From: Chytriomyces cf. hyalinus JEL632
Lineage: Eukaryota; Chytridiomycota; Chytridiomycetes; Chytridiales; Chytriomycetaceae
Assembly (NCBI GenBank): GCA_025435555.1
Contig: JAIWWG010000104.1
Coordinates: 34,884-98,883 of the forward strand
Direction of reading: 5' to 3'
Length of the DNA stretch: 64,000 nucleotides
A model generated the notes under the pieces. That model was given only the letters and a program-made list of their open reading frames with translations, had not been told where the DNA came from and did not search any database. The position numbers and the translations under genes are program-made. This document shows positions 9,339-21,100 of this stretch, piece after piece. Numbering within the stretch: the stretch's first letter is position 1; the number at the start of each line of letters is the position of its first letter.

Positions 9339-12300
9339 TTAAAATCCAAAGTTTTTGGTCTGTGGATCGGCCCCAGTAACCCATCGCACAGCTGTCTGTG
9401 TGCCAAAATCATTGCGGCTGTACATGTCGGTATCGCGGTTCTTGTTAAGATCTTTAAGCTTTGCTTCGAGCTCAGATCGAATCTCCACTTCGCGGCTGAT
9501 TTGTGTGGCGTATTCACTTCGAAGATCCTGCCACACAAAAAAATGACTTAGTTGTTGGAAAGAATCCAGTTGGATCCGCAATATAGAACTCACTGCAACA
9601 AGCTTTCGGAATTCGGTCCTCAATGCCTGAGTGGTGGGTGGTTCACTTGATTTCCCACCAAGATTGTTGATGGAAACTTCTTGAACTTTTGTTTGAAGTG
9701 AGCTGATGTCTTCTCTGAGTTTGCTCACTGTTGTTTCAAATCGCTTGCGTTCCGCGTCCCAGTCGCCGATACTTCTTGTCATCTGGCAATTGTGTCCAAC
9801 GGCGTTATAATTTCTGGTTGAGAAATATCGCTTCGCTTACCCTTTCATTTTCCTTTTTGTACCGATTCATCTCGCTTTGAATGGCAACAACGCGGATGCC
9901 TTGGTCATCGATTTCTTCCAAAAGTTCATTCTTTGCGCGTTTGAGATCAATGACCGTTTGCTGCAGTCGATCAACTTCGTTTTCCAATTGTCGCAGGGCC
10001 TCCTTGTCCTTTGGACTGGCCGCATTCCGAGCCTCAGATACGTCATCTTGCGCCTGCTCCAACTTCTTTTGCACGTTTTCAAGCTGCTTTCGCAAATTAG
10101 CGCTGGTGCTCTTTTCTTGGTTCAGTTCACGTTCAAACTGGGCTCGCTGAGAATCGAGTTTTCCAGAAACGTTCAAATAATCTCGTTCGACTTGCGCCAT
10201 TTCTGCGCGAACTTCTTCCGCCGCTGTTTCCAAGTCTTTTGATTTCGACGCAGAATCAGCTGCACTCTTGGACGCTTCCTGTTTAAGAGCCCTGACCGCT
10301 TCTTCCAAATCATCAATCTCTTCTTGCAATCGCTCGCGGTCTCCAAAGAACTGACTTTTTGAGCTTAAAAGGCTGTCCTCGGCGCGCGCCAAACTTGCTT
10401 TCATGTCTTCGATTTCGTCGCGGTAGCTGTCTTCAAGTTTTTTAAGCTCTGCTCTGTGCTCTGATTTCAACGTGTCCATTTCATTTTGATGTTGGTCAAT
10501 CAAATCTTCCTCCAAAATGCGCTTTTGAGACTCGAGCTCTTTGCGTGACGATCGAGTGAGATCTTCTCGAAGGGATTGCTCTAAGTCTTCCTTTTCTTCA
10601 GCATGCTTGCGCTGCATATCGGTGATTTGGTCGCGTAATGATTTTTCGGCGGTTTCCAGTCTCTCTCTGAACTGCTCTTCGAGCGCTTCTTCGGCTTTTC
10701 GAACATTTTTTCGAACTTGATCGTCTAAACCGGATGAAGAATTTTCAATCTGGACTTGGAGCTCGGCAATCTCGGCTTCTAAATCTGAGCGGATACGGTC
10801 GTTTCTCGCGCGTTCTCGATCAAGCAGTTCTGCGCTGTCAGCTTTAAGCGAGGCTGTCAGCTCTTCAAGTTCCTGCTGATGCCGAGCCTCGATCTTGGCC
10901 TTCTCTTTCTGAAACGATGCCTCAAGTTCGGCTAAACGGGACTCTAAATCCTGTCGATCAGCACGTTCCGATTTCAACTCTCGATCCAGTTCGCGCAATT
11001 TTTTGTCAGAGGCAGCAGTGATGGAATCCGTCGCTTCTTGAATGCGGGTTTTGAACTCTTCGCGGAATTTTGCTTCCAAGTTCTTCACTTTTTTGTCTTG
11101 TCGTTCGCGCAGAGCTGCTACTTCCTTGGAGTGTTCAGTTTGCAGAGCCTCAACTTCTTGGCGCGCATTGGACGAGGACACGTTGCGCATGGATGTTTCT
11201 TGGGTCGCCGATGCGAGTTCGGATTCCAGGCTTTCGTTTTTGCGTTCCAGGAATTGAATATTTTCACGTAAATCGGTTTCGGTTTCTTGAACCGATTCGA
11301 GCTTGCGGGTTAAAGCTTTGAGCTCGCTTGTGGCATTTTCAAGGTTTCGTTCGCTTTCTTTCATGTCGTTTAAAAGGGTTTTGCGTAAATTGTTGACAAG
11401 GGATACTTTGACGGCGAAATCTTCAATTGTGAATGTGTTGGGATCGTCACCGCGCTCCTTGCCATCGTTGGGTTTCGATTTGAGTGATGAAATGGAGGGT
11501 ATAATTGCCCAAATCTCTTTCAGCCCAACCAATTTGCTTTCGGGGATTTTATCGCCCGCCTTTTTCAATTGCCGTTCCATGTTGCTGAGCTGGCTCTCGG
11601 TTTCGTCCAGATTCGCTTGCAAATCGCGCACTTTGTTGCGCTCCGTTGAAAGCTGTTCCTGAACACGCTCCTTTTCATCCGTGACTTCTTTGATCTGCTG
11701 CATCATTGCTGAGCGGGCGTTGTCGGTTCGCTGGCTGCTTTTTTCCTTCAACGAGATGGATTCTGCTTTCGAAAAGCGGTTTCGCGAGTTACTGGCCGTC
11801 CTGCTGCCGAGCTCTTTCAGCTTTGATTCGAGAACATCGACTTGTTTCCTCAACCGTCTTTCTTCCGATGAGTTTGAAGATCTCTCGGCGGAAACAGCGT
11901 ACGCTTCATTGATTGTGACAGTGACTTCAAGCTGGTTTGCAACTTCTTCAAGCTCGCTCAATAAATTCGTGATTGTCCGGTCTTTTTCGTCCATGCCGCC
12001 AATTTGCTCATCGAGTTGCTCCTGCGCATCGCCGAGCTGCTTTTTGACAGTGAATAATTGATCTTGCAGCCCCCCGTTCTCTGCACGCAAGGTGGCCAAA
12101 TCCAACTTTAACCTGTTCATGTCTGAATTTGCAGTCTGTGGACCACTTTTCAAGTACTTGACATCATCCTCCAAATTCCGTAACTGCCGCTCACTGTCCC
12201 GCAACTTTCGCTCCATTTTCCGGGACGACTGTTCTTCAGCATCCAATTTCTTTTTAACAGATTCAAGTTCACGTTTTCGAGGATCTGCGTCAGATTCAAG

Positions 12301-14242
12301 ACGTGTGACGGTGGATTTGAGGAATATAATTTCGCGCTCGTATTCTTTGACTTTGGTTTCGGAGGATGCGAGTTTGGTTGCGTTTTCTTGCGCTTTTGAG
12401 AGTGATTCGTCCAGCGTTTTTGTGCCTGTTGAGGATGCGTTTTTGGCAGCGAAGCGGAGAACAGCGGCAGTGTGCTTTAAAACAACACGCTCCACTAAAA
12501 TACAATAAATCAGTCAATGAACACAACCACCAAAAATTGAACAAAACAAGTGATTAAACAAACCTTCCATCAGTTTCGAACACGCCTTGAACAAGTCACT
12601 CGCAATCGCATCCACTTTTTTATTTGCAACGGCAAGCTGATCTGATGACACTGCATCTCGATCTGTCCCACTCGCAAGCGCCAGCGCAGCTTCTCGGATT
12701 TTGGTTTCGAGAGTCAACCGATTCTGAAGTACACTCACTTGCCCTGTTAAAGTGATCAGCTCTTTTCTGCGTTCTTCGAGTTTATCAGGACTGAGCACTT
12801 TAAATTGTTTGCTGTCGGATAACGCCGATGGTATAAGCTGTGATGGATCGGCTGAGTCAAATGCGGTTGTTTCGCTTTCGTCCGTGCTGAGGCCAGCTGC
12901 ACTGCCTTTCCGCAAAATCCGGCCCTTGCTGGAACTTTGTTTCGATTCGTCCACCACTGATGCGCCCATTTTTCGTCGCAAGGAGCTGGTTTCATACGCC
13001 GTTGATGATTGAGTTTCCTCTCGAGTTGGGAATTGTGCAGAACTGGCTTCACTATTTTTCCTGCTGTATATACCGCCACCAGCTCCAAGCCGCGGCATCA
13101 AAATTGTGTCACTGTTGAGACGATCTGCGCTGCTTTTTCGACTTAACGGAGTCCCCGCACCCCGCGGAATAACGATAGTGTCACTGTTGATGTTTCGGTC
13201 ATCGCTATTTCTGCGACTCAGCATTCCGCGTGGTATCAAAACAGTGTCATTGTACATGGGTCCATCAGAATCGGCGCTGTTTTTGCGAATATTGGGGGCG
13301 CTACGATTTCCCACAACGTCATCGCGGTTATTTTGAGAAGGTTTTGGAGTTCGAGGAAGCGTTTGCCGTTCTTTTGATTCCGGAAATGGGTCACGATCGT
13401 CCCTGTCCCTGTTTCTGTCATTTTCTTTTTGCCGCTCTTTCTCCTTATCTCGGTCTCTCTCTCTGTCTCGATTCCTTTCTGCGTCCTTTTCTCGAGTCCT
13501 ATCCCCGTCACGATCCCTTTCTCGATCTTTATCCCGAGACTGCTCTCCTCGTTCACCACGCTCTCGATCCCTTTCACTCCCTTTTAAATCCTTTTCTCGA
13601 ACTCGATCGCCTCGATCAATCCGCTCTCCACTCCCGCCACCAGTACCAGTGCCCGGTTTTCGACCCCCACTTCCACCGCGTCCAGCGCTGGTGGATCGGC
13701 TGTTTGATGCAGAAGATAGTGGCGTTGCGGGTATGTTTTTCGAAGAGCCACGAGGCATGATGAGAACGGTTCCACCGGATCGATCGCTGGATGCAGCAGG
13801 GGATGCGGGTCGATCGTCACGTGAATAGTCTGATCGTGGAGTCTGAAAAAAAAAATGGGGACGGTTCAAAAAACGTACTTCCCCCTCACTCAATATTGAC
13901 AAAGAGATTCTCACTTTGCTGCTGATTTTGATGGATTCGTTAAGAGTTGTGTCGGGTTTCGCTCGTCTGTCTGATTTCGGGGCAATCGGTCGCTCGTCAT
14001 CGGATGAATAGAGCTGTGTTTTGGGTGAGGGGATTGGGTGATGATAAGTTTTTGAGTGAGTTTCTCTTCGAAGCGGAATGTTCGAGGGGTTCGCTGTGGT
14101 TGTGGGAAAAGTGTCTTACAGAGTCTGGGGTCTCTTTTCTGCGCTGTGAGGTGAGAGAAAGGATGTGAGTTAGACGACGCCTATTCGATGCAGGGCAGTT
14201 GATGACATGGGTGCTGGGAAGTGAGGCACTTACAGCCGACAT
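9339..14242 (-). CDS. Uds1-domain giant coiled-coil protein
   Basis: Predicted protein of about 1,500 residues. The N-terminal third is disordered and holds a long Arg/Asp/Glu/Lys low-complexity block (RDRERDRDGDRTREKD type, about 13400-13630) and repeated D-T-[IV]-[LV]-[IM]-P-R motifs. A conserved block, LITLTGQVSVLQNRLTLETK then IREAALALA...ANKKVDAIASDLFKACSKLME/VERVVLKHTAAVLRFAAK, resembles the fungal Uds1 (up-regulated during septation) domain. About 1,000 residues of heptad coiled coil follow, then RTEFRKLVAV/DLRSEYATQISREVEIRSELE and the end NFGF. Main exons are 12514ish-13842, 9841-12495, 9595-9782 and 9339-9532. The first exon is proposed as three codons (ATG TCG GCT at 14240-14242) before a GTAAGT donor; the joins between 13,900 and 14,200 could not be phased with confidence. 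A structural role at septa or the cortex is inference from the family name. Confidence 0.75.
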
Positions 14243-14516
14243 GTTTGGTGTTGGAGAGTGCGCAGAATTCAAAATGAGTTTGTGACGGATGAAGGACAGA
14301 AATAAATTCAATTCCTGGATCCGCTTCGGAAATTCTCATCATGTCCCCCAAGCTTGCTTGGAAGTAGCATCCGTGTTCTTGTTCCTCTTCTTGAGCCCAT
14401 CAGCATCGGGAGGGGCGGCTGAGGGGGACTGATGGATCAAGTGATGATGTCTGATCACAGCGAGAATATTCACCAAAGAGAGTGTATCAACAACATAAAA
14501 CAACGCTTTTATTCCA

Positions 14517-15172
14517 CTAAGAATTAAACTTGAGGGACACACTGTTGACGCAGTGTCGCTCGTTTGAGTCGTATTTGCGCGTCATTTCCTCGCCCTTGAA
14601 CACATGCCCAAGATGTCCGTTGCAGTTGGCACACACAATCTCGGTGCGCACCATTCCGTGCGAGATGTCTTCATGGCGCTTGATGGCTCCGGGGATGCCA
14701 TCAAAGAAGGCCGGCCAGCCCTGTCAGCATAAACACATGATCAGGAAGTACAGAGTGGGCTTTGCAGATATATGTGCTCACACAGCCAGAGTCGAATTTA
14801 GTCGTGGACTTGTACAGTGGCGCATCACAGCCAGCGCACGTGTACACACCTGCAAGAGAGAATGCAGAGTTGGAGAAGGACATGCGAAAGAAGTGGAGAG
14901 ACACAAAACACATACCCTCGGCGCTGTGCTTGTTATACTGACCAGTGCCTGGAGCCTCAGTGCCCTTCTCGCGAAGCACGCGGAATTACTCCCTGCTCAA
15001 AACAGCTCTCCACTGCAGATAGTTTCAGACACAGGGTCCTCAACCAGATCAATCCACGCACCTCTTCCTCGGACTTGTTGACACTCATTACAATACGCGC
15101 AGTTGAGAAAGATGCTGTCTGTGTTCTGAAAAGAGACAAAGACGCTGTTCTTGAAAAGATAATTCTTCGCAT
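14517..15172 (-). CDS. Methionine-R-sulfoxide reductase MsrB with an in-frame TAA
   Basis: Reduces the R-epimer of methionine sulfoxide. Four exons: 15062-15172, 14916-15012, 14782-14849, 14517-14720. The N-terminus [20 protein letters not shown] looks like a mitochondrial presequence, with an internal Met (MSVNKSEEE) for a possible cytosolic form. The core is complete downstream: [16 protein letters not shown], zinc pairs CAGC and [32 protein letters not shown], and the catalytic [12 protein letters not shown]. In exon 2 the expected W-R-x-x-L-x-x-E-Q-F-R-V-L-R reads WRAVLSRE-stop-FRVLR: codon TAA where CAA (Gln) is expected. Skipping most of that exon through a weak GCGAG acceptor would avoid the stop but lose the conserved Trp. 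So this is a recent pseudogene, a sequence error, or an unusual splice form. Confidence 0.85.
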
Positions 15173-15204
15173 GATTACAAATCACTCTTTTATTTTGTTC
15201 CCTT

Positions 15205-16337
15205 TCAGCGCCTGTTCCTGGCTGCCCATGACTCCAAATATCCGTCGTGCTTCCAACGCCCCGAGTCTCGCCTCGATCTCGACGACGGCGATTCGTAGTA
15301 GTCATCTCTTCGACTGCTGCTCCCTCCACGCGAGCTGCGTCGGTCCACCTCCTTTGCCCTGGGCAGATACTCACGCGGTATGTTCAAGATGGTGAATGCG
15401 GTGCATGGGACTCCGTATGCCGATGATTTGTGAGGACACTGATCCCCAAAATGGCTGCTGGAAGCGCAGTTGTAGCAGGCGTAAATCAACTCGGGTGCTG
15501 CATCGCCGCGTTTCCGCTTAGTTGATGCTTTGAGTTTGTAAGTTCTCCACAGATTTGGGCAGTTCTGTTTGTATGTTTTGATGTTATGAGTTTCTTTTTT
15601 CTTTCGCATTCTAGAAAGGGTCTAACGTGAATCGAATGCAAAGTGCTTCTGCACGCGTCGCAGTATTTTTTGTTGAATGATTTGTTCGGACACAGCTGCA
15701 GAGATATCTGGGTATCAGCATCACTCACCCACACATGAAAAAACACTCACATCTTTGATATGGCCCAGTCGAAAACACGAGAAACAGACATCTGATAACG
15801 GACACTTAGTTGGATCGTGATCCTTCTGGCACAGCAGGCACTCAGTTTCCTAGTGAGGCATGTTAAATACGTTCATGCCAAAAAACAACTGGGAATGCGA
15901 GCGAACCTTCTCCTTGCAGTCCTTTGGCAGATGTCCCGTTTTCCTACAGAAAGAGCATTTACGCGCTTCGCCAGCGTAGTATCTGTTTGCACCTCCGACT
16001 GTGAACTCAGTGTCCTATTCAAAGTGTTGAAAACCCGAATTTGGCCCGTCCTAGCACCTACATCATTCACTTCCTTCAGATCCAGTGCAACAACAGCAAC
16101 CATAGCGTCCTTCTTTGCTGCTTCGTCCTGCAAAGACGCTCCATCGCAATCATCGGCCTCTGTTTCAATCTGTCCCTCTTCACTGCTGCTGCTTCTGCTG
16201 CTGTCGCTCTCTTCCTCCTGTTCGTCGCCCTCCTCATCGCCGCTTGCATTCGGCGTAGATTCGTCAACAACATTTCCGCTTTCGATGTAGTTCAGGAATT
16301 CGGCCTGGCTGTCGACGCTCTCGCTGTCGCTGTCCAT
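15205..16337 (-). CDS. Zinc-knuckle protein, AIR1/AIR2 (TRAMP complex) type
   Basis: RNA-binding subunit type that pairs with a Trf4/5 poly(A) polymerase and Mtr4 in nuclear RNA surveillance. The N-terminus is acidic and Ser-rich (MDSDSESVDSQAEF, EEESDSSRSSSSEEGQ). Successive CCHC knuckles follow after an intron: CSFCRKTGHLPKDC, CLLCQKDHDPTKC, CFSCFRLGHIKD with its Cys in the next exon, a CDAC...H segment, and CYNCASSSHFGDQC, with the NLWRTYKL block found in AIR proteins. The C-terminus is Arg/Ser-rich (RRSSRGGSSSRRDDYYESPS). ZCCHC7 is the animal counterpart. The stop is only 32 bp upstream of the MsrB start on the same strand, so the transcripts must overlap or sit very close. Confidence 0.85.
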
Positions 16338-16514
16338 TTGATTGGTAATATTTATTGTTCTTTCTCCTTTTTATTTATGAAAGCAATTGGAATTCAGTCT
16401 CCCTCAAGGGAACCGTCTTGCCGCTTTGAAGCCGCCACTCAAAAAGTCCATGTCTTTTGATCTTGCATTTGGAACCAATGGAACGAATCTTCGTCTCTTT
16501 TATTATGTGGCAGC

Positions 16515-16724
16515 ATGAGGATAACAGCTTCGCAGTCAGAAAATGTGTCCGAAATTCATTCGGACGAATCCGACGAGTCTGAGCGAGCATTAGGCCAAGC
16601 AAATACTGTACGTTCGTTGAATAACGGAGGAATCCCTGATCATGTTAAACGGGAGATGCAAGCGAGGGATTCTGACCATTCTTTTGAAGCGGTCGTTAGG
16701 ACAGAACGAAGGACAAGAGCATGA
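16515..16724 (+). CDS. Hypothetical acidic small protein, poorly supported
   Basis: An open frame starting MRITASQSENVSEIHSDESD encodes an acidic, Ser/Glu-rich segment that may be the first exon of a longer gene. A GT donor near 16608 and an acceptor near 16663 would join it to a frame containing HEPIAGYEVYGGDDEDART ending at a GTGAGT donor at 16791. I recognise no family. It is divergent from the AIR-like gene, which fits a shared promoter at 16338-16514. Structure and function are both uncertain. Confidence 0.25.
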   Translation: MRITASQSENVSEIHSDESDESERALGQANTVRSLNNGGIPDHVKREMQARDSDHSFEAVVRTERRTRA

Positions 16725-16966
16725 ACCCATTGCTGGATACGAGGTGTACGGGGGTGATGACGAAGACGCGAGGACAGAAGGCTTCGCGGAGGTGAGTTCA
16801 CGGCAAAGTAGTAGGACAACTTTTTTCTCAAACCCCGGTCTCTTGACAATTTTCGCTGCCGATTGTCAATCCATCCAAAGCGAAATGCGCGAGATTACAC
16901 ACACACTTTTCGAAATCAAACCAGGCTTCCCATCCACACAACACGACCACTGAACATTGATACCAA

Positions 16967-17170
16967 ATGGCACCCACCGAAAGCATGGCAATATCTCTCG
17001 GGAAGTACATGCAGGGAATGTTGTACGCGACGGAAATCGATGGAGCAACTGTGCAAGCAATGGATACCGCAGATGCCGCTGCTACCACGCTCCCGAAGGG
17101 TACCAAACTGCTTGAAAACAGTTTCGAGTGCGGAATCACGGTTGGGATGAAGGTCTTGAGTCTTGTGTGA
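16967..17170 (+). CDS. Hypothetical 67-residue protein
   Basis: A small open frame (start MAPTESMAISLGKYMQGM, end VGMKVLSLV) with no recognised domain, no signal peptide and one cysteine. It could be the last exon of the preceding unresolved gene or noncoding. It is listed because its composition is protein-like and it lies in an otherwise empty gap. Confidence 0.25.
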   Translation: MAPTESMAISLGKYMQGMLYATEIDGATVQAMDTADAAATTLPKGTKLLENSFECGITVGMKVLSLV

Positions 17171-18189
17171 AAGAGGAGCATGTGGACTGTGTAGGAAGGT
17201 CGGGGTTACAATAACCGAGCCGGTTATAAGGGAATCGTGGGTTTATATGGGGTTGCTTGGGTTGCGCGTAAATGGAATGTCGTAGCTGGCACATTATGAG
17301 GAGAAACCTGGTTACTACCAACAAAGACGCGCGCAACTGATTTATTTGAACGTGTGAGAACTTCGTAAACGGTATTCTTTGAGATACTATGATTTATTCG
17401 GGTGTTCTAAATTCTTGGGTCATTGACAGAATCACTCTTTGTCTTGACCATCTCCCCTCCTCCCCTCCCTCTCCCCATTCTCCTTCGACTCTCCCTCGCT
17501 GCCATCTCAGCCCTCCAGTCCTGCTCACACTCATACGTTCAACCAACAGCCAAGCACCTTCACTTTCACCAAATGCGCACCGGGAATAAAAACAGCGACG
17601 CGCACCAAAAAACGGAGTTTTTTATATCACAAATACGAGAAGGTATTCCCACTCCAGCACCAAGCCTGATATCATGTCAACCCACAGGGATTCGAACCAG
17701 GGTTGCCTTTGTGGCTGTCTCGCGCCTTCCCATTTACGCCACGCAACCCATGTTCGCAAGCCCAATGTTTGTACTTTAATCGCTGTTGTGTTACTCTGCA
17801 CTCAATCTCGCTTTCAAACAATTTTCAGTTTTTATGCGTTTGGTAAATAAAATGTAAATATTATTCACATAAAAACCTAGTCAACCGCTCCATCTCGTTT
17901 GCCAGTCTCTCCCGCTGAAGTATCGACGATGCGCCACCGAGATCCACATGCTCACTTGCGCGCGTCTTCCGCGTCTCGACACTGCTTCTGAAACTTCCGT
18001 CAAAATATCCGATTTGCACAAAGCTTCTGATGTTCTGTTTTTCAGACTGGAGACAGCTTCTTCCGCCTGATCACAGCAGCTCTTGCGACAGTACTCATGT
18101 CAAAAGCATTTCCCTCCCCAAACAAGATATAAGCACCTCGATCTCATGCGGACGAAAGACTTCTTTCCACCTTTATTTTTGTTATAAAA
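17171..18189. other. Intergenic region without a supported protein gene
   Basis: About 1 kb downstream of the NUP192/205 stop. It contains a pyrimidine-rich tract (about 17440-17530) and a tRNA-like sequence described separately. An open frame at 17423-17779 runs through that tRNA-like sequence and has low-complexity composition, so it is not called. Confidence 0.5.
17678..17749 (-). repeat. tRNA-derived sequence (decayed tRNA or SINE head)
   Basis: On the minus strand an A-box-like stretch TGGCGTAAATGG (17729-17741) is followed about 30 nt later by a perfect B box GGTTCGAATCC (17688-17698), the two internal pol III promoter elements at tRNA-like spacing. A partial D-stem (GCGT with GCGC) can be drawn. 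The expected acceptor stem does not pair (5' GGTTGCG against 3' TGGGTTG) and the T-stem has mismatches, so it is not an intact tRNA. This fits a tRNA-derived SINE head or a tRNA relic. Confidence 0.45.
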
Positions 18190-21100
18190 TCAGCAGAACA
18201 CGCGGAGTTTACGTCCGAGCATTTGAATAAACACACTCCGGTTTTCTTCTTGCCCAGTCTGGTTCAACATACAATAATTAGTTGGCCTAATTATACAACA
18301 AAACCAAAAACATACCAAATCCAAATCAGCGAGTTTTTCCAGCAATGCATTTAACTCCTGTCGCAGTTTGCCAGTTTCTGCGTCTTCGTTGCTGGTGATG
18401 GCACCAGTCCCATTTCCGTTTTGCGCTGCGGCCGAGGCTCCGCGCATGTACCTCTGGTTACTCAAGTCCAGCTTCACACTGCTCTCGGTCCCGATACAAA
18501 ACTCAAAGTACCGCCACGTGAGAAGAAGCAAATGGTCAATGATTTCTGGCATTAAAACAGAAAAGTCAGCACATTAGAATCCACAACGGGGAAATAAAAA
18601 ACTCACGCAGCAACACGCCCACATCATTGCCTCTTTTAACAGATTCCTTCTTTAATTCTTGCAACGCAATCTGCTGTCGCTGAAGGGTGGAGTATTCATC
18701 AATCAGTGGAACCTGCGCGCGTTTCGCAATGTCGTTGATTTCATCCACGCCCAACCGCTGAATATCAGAAGCTTTACTGCTCAGGCTGCGGTAGTCGTCA
18801 GCAGCCCGTTCGTATTGAAAAATAAATCGGCCGAGAGCTTTCAACGTCGATGATGCGGAAATTCGAGATTTGTCTGTGTGCTTTGGTGTCAAAAATTCCT
18901 GAACAAAGAATACAGCAGCGAGCAAGGCAAATACCAGTCTTTGGTCCAGCTTCGACAGAAAACACCAAGCTGATGCTCGCTTCGTCCGATCCTAGTTTCG
19001 ATTCAAAATCAGCCATCATAAATGACCAAGGCATCCAAAATGGGGCGAAAGAAAGGAAAGAAAGCAAAGGCGCAAACCATGCTCGCTGCTCGAAACTGAC
19101 TCAGCATATGCAAGCAAGTTCCTGCACACGGCTTGAACGTGGCGTTCATTTGCAACATTCTCTTCGTTGACGCTGCTGCGCCCAGCGACTTCGACGCTCA
19201 TGTAATGCATCAACAAGGAAATCAGAATGTTGTGGAAAGAAGTGTAACCAGAGCCACGGATCTGCGAGACAGGATAACCGACCAATGAGAATGTGGATAC
19301 AAAAAACAATACAAATGAGAATTTCATACCCCAAATTCTAGCAATTGTCGGTTGTTTCCCAAGTACGACACAATCGCAGTGGCCAGTTCGAGTTCTTGCA
19401 TGGCGGAAGAGTTCGCCAGCGCATTTTTGCTTTTGAGAATCTCAACGAAAGCTTCTTGATGATTGTATAGGAATTGAGAGATCTGCATGCGCGCATTAAT
19501 GTATGTTTTTCTTTGCCACATCGAAAGGAAAACATACTCTTTGAATCAAAGATGCATTTTCTCGCCCGTATGAAACAACAAGCCACAGCAACTCCAATAC
19601 AGGCGTGGCTGTCATGTAATAGATTTCGGTAGATCCAAACATAAACTTGTCCGAGTCTATTTACGGCTGTCCGTCAGATTCAAAGGTATTATTAGATGCT
19701 GTCACTCACCCATCGGATCAGATTCAGCATCGGGTCGCTCATCAATGAACTTGCAATCCGTCAACGCTTCAATCAGACCAGCATCGGTGAGCTGTTCAAC
19801 GCCACCTTTTTGTTGAGCAATCCGCAATAAAAGGCTCATTTTGGCCTCAAAAATGTACAGGGAAGGCCAGTACTCGGCAGCTTATGAACAAAGATGTCAG
19901 AAATACAATCAGTGCTTGCACTACTCAATACAAATCAGGAAAACTACCTGGATCGCTTTGCATTAACGCTTGAATTGCAACATCCTCCTGCTTCACCATC
20001 GATCCAATGAATCCAGTCAAGAAATTTCGTTTCACCATAAAACCAATGATTGCATTCAGCTGCTCGGAGCTCGTTCCACGTTGCAAGTATCCAGCCAACT
20101 GACATAGAGCTTCCAACAGGGCGAACGCGGCAGTTTTTAACACTCGATCGGCCGTTGCAGCATCGCGGCACACAATTTCCAACAGTTTATCCCCTCCATA
20201 AGTTGAAATCACATTCAGATTTCCAATCAGGAGACTAGTTCGGTACGCGCTCAAAGACTGTCCTTTGGGTCCTTGCGCTTCCAGTTCTTCCTCGGTTGAT
20301 GGGCTTGTATAGCCCAGGTAATGCAGCAGAGCTGAATACAAGTTTTCTCTCACGGACGCGGACGCATCTGGTTTGGCAATGCCGTCCAACAGGCCCTTTA
20401 AAATCGTCTGCTGCAACGTATCCACAGTCGACTTGAGCTTTTGAGCTGCATTTCCGCCGTCTCTTTTCCCACCCTCCTTCAAACCCCTCTCAACTGACAA
20501 GGAGGCCGTTTGCAACATGGCCTGGTACGCACAGTCTTCCCGAAGACGGTACAAGAGCTCTAGGATTACAGGCGCAATTTCTTCCACCATATCGCTGCAT
20601 GCATTTGGGTGGTTGAATTTCGGCAGAATGCTGATTAGAAGAGCGTGGATTTTTTCTTCTCGAGATTCTGCCGGCATCAGTTCGTACCCGCGGCCCAGAA
20701 TTGTGCGTACAATGAGACTCCAGCCGTACAGCGCGTGGATACGAGACCCCAAGTTTTCTTTGCGAGCATTTCGATCAAGCAGCTCTTGCAGGATATATGT
20801 GATTTCGCTTTTGACTCTGTCGCTGTCATGCACCATACCCGAGCTACTTTGCTTCTCCAAGAAGCGCTGCTTTGTAAGAAGGAAGCCATGGATTGCTCTG
20901 AGATCAAACATAGTGTATCCGTACTCATCGACTTCCATAAATTTGGATGTGTCCAGGTCATTGAAATACGACAATTGCGGCGACCGACTTGACTGATCCC
21001 GATCACCATTGTTGAAGTCGAGCGAGTTCAGGATTTCGAGCATTTTCGTCAACGGTTGATCGAAGCGCGTCATGGACTGCGAGAACGGGGTCGATTTTAC

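Noticed and set aside
13380-13640. Short repeats in the Uds1 gene as a possible CRISPR or satellite array
   Set aside because: The periodicity comes from codons for an Arg/Asp/Glu low-complexity stretch; there are no conserved spacers or repeats.
17423-17779. 118-codon plus-strand frame
   Set aside because: Low-complexity pyrimidine tract running into the tRNA-like sequence; not protein-like.
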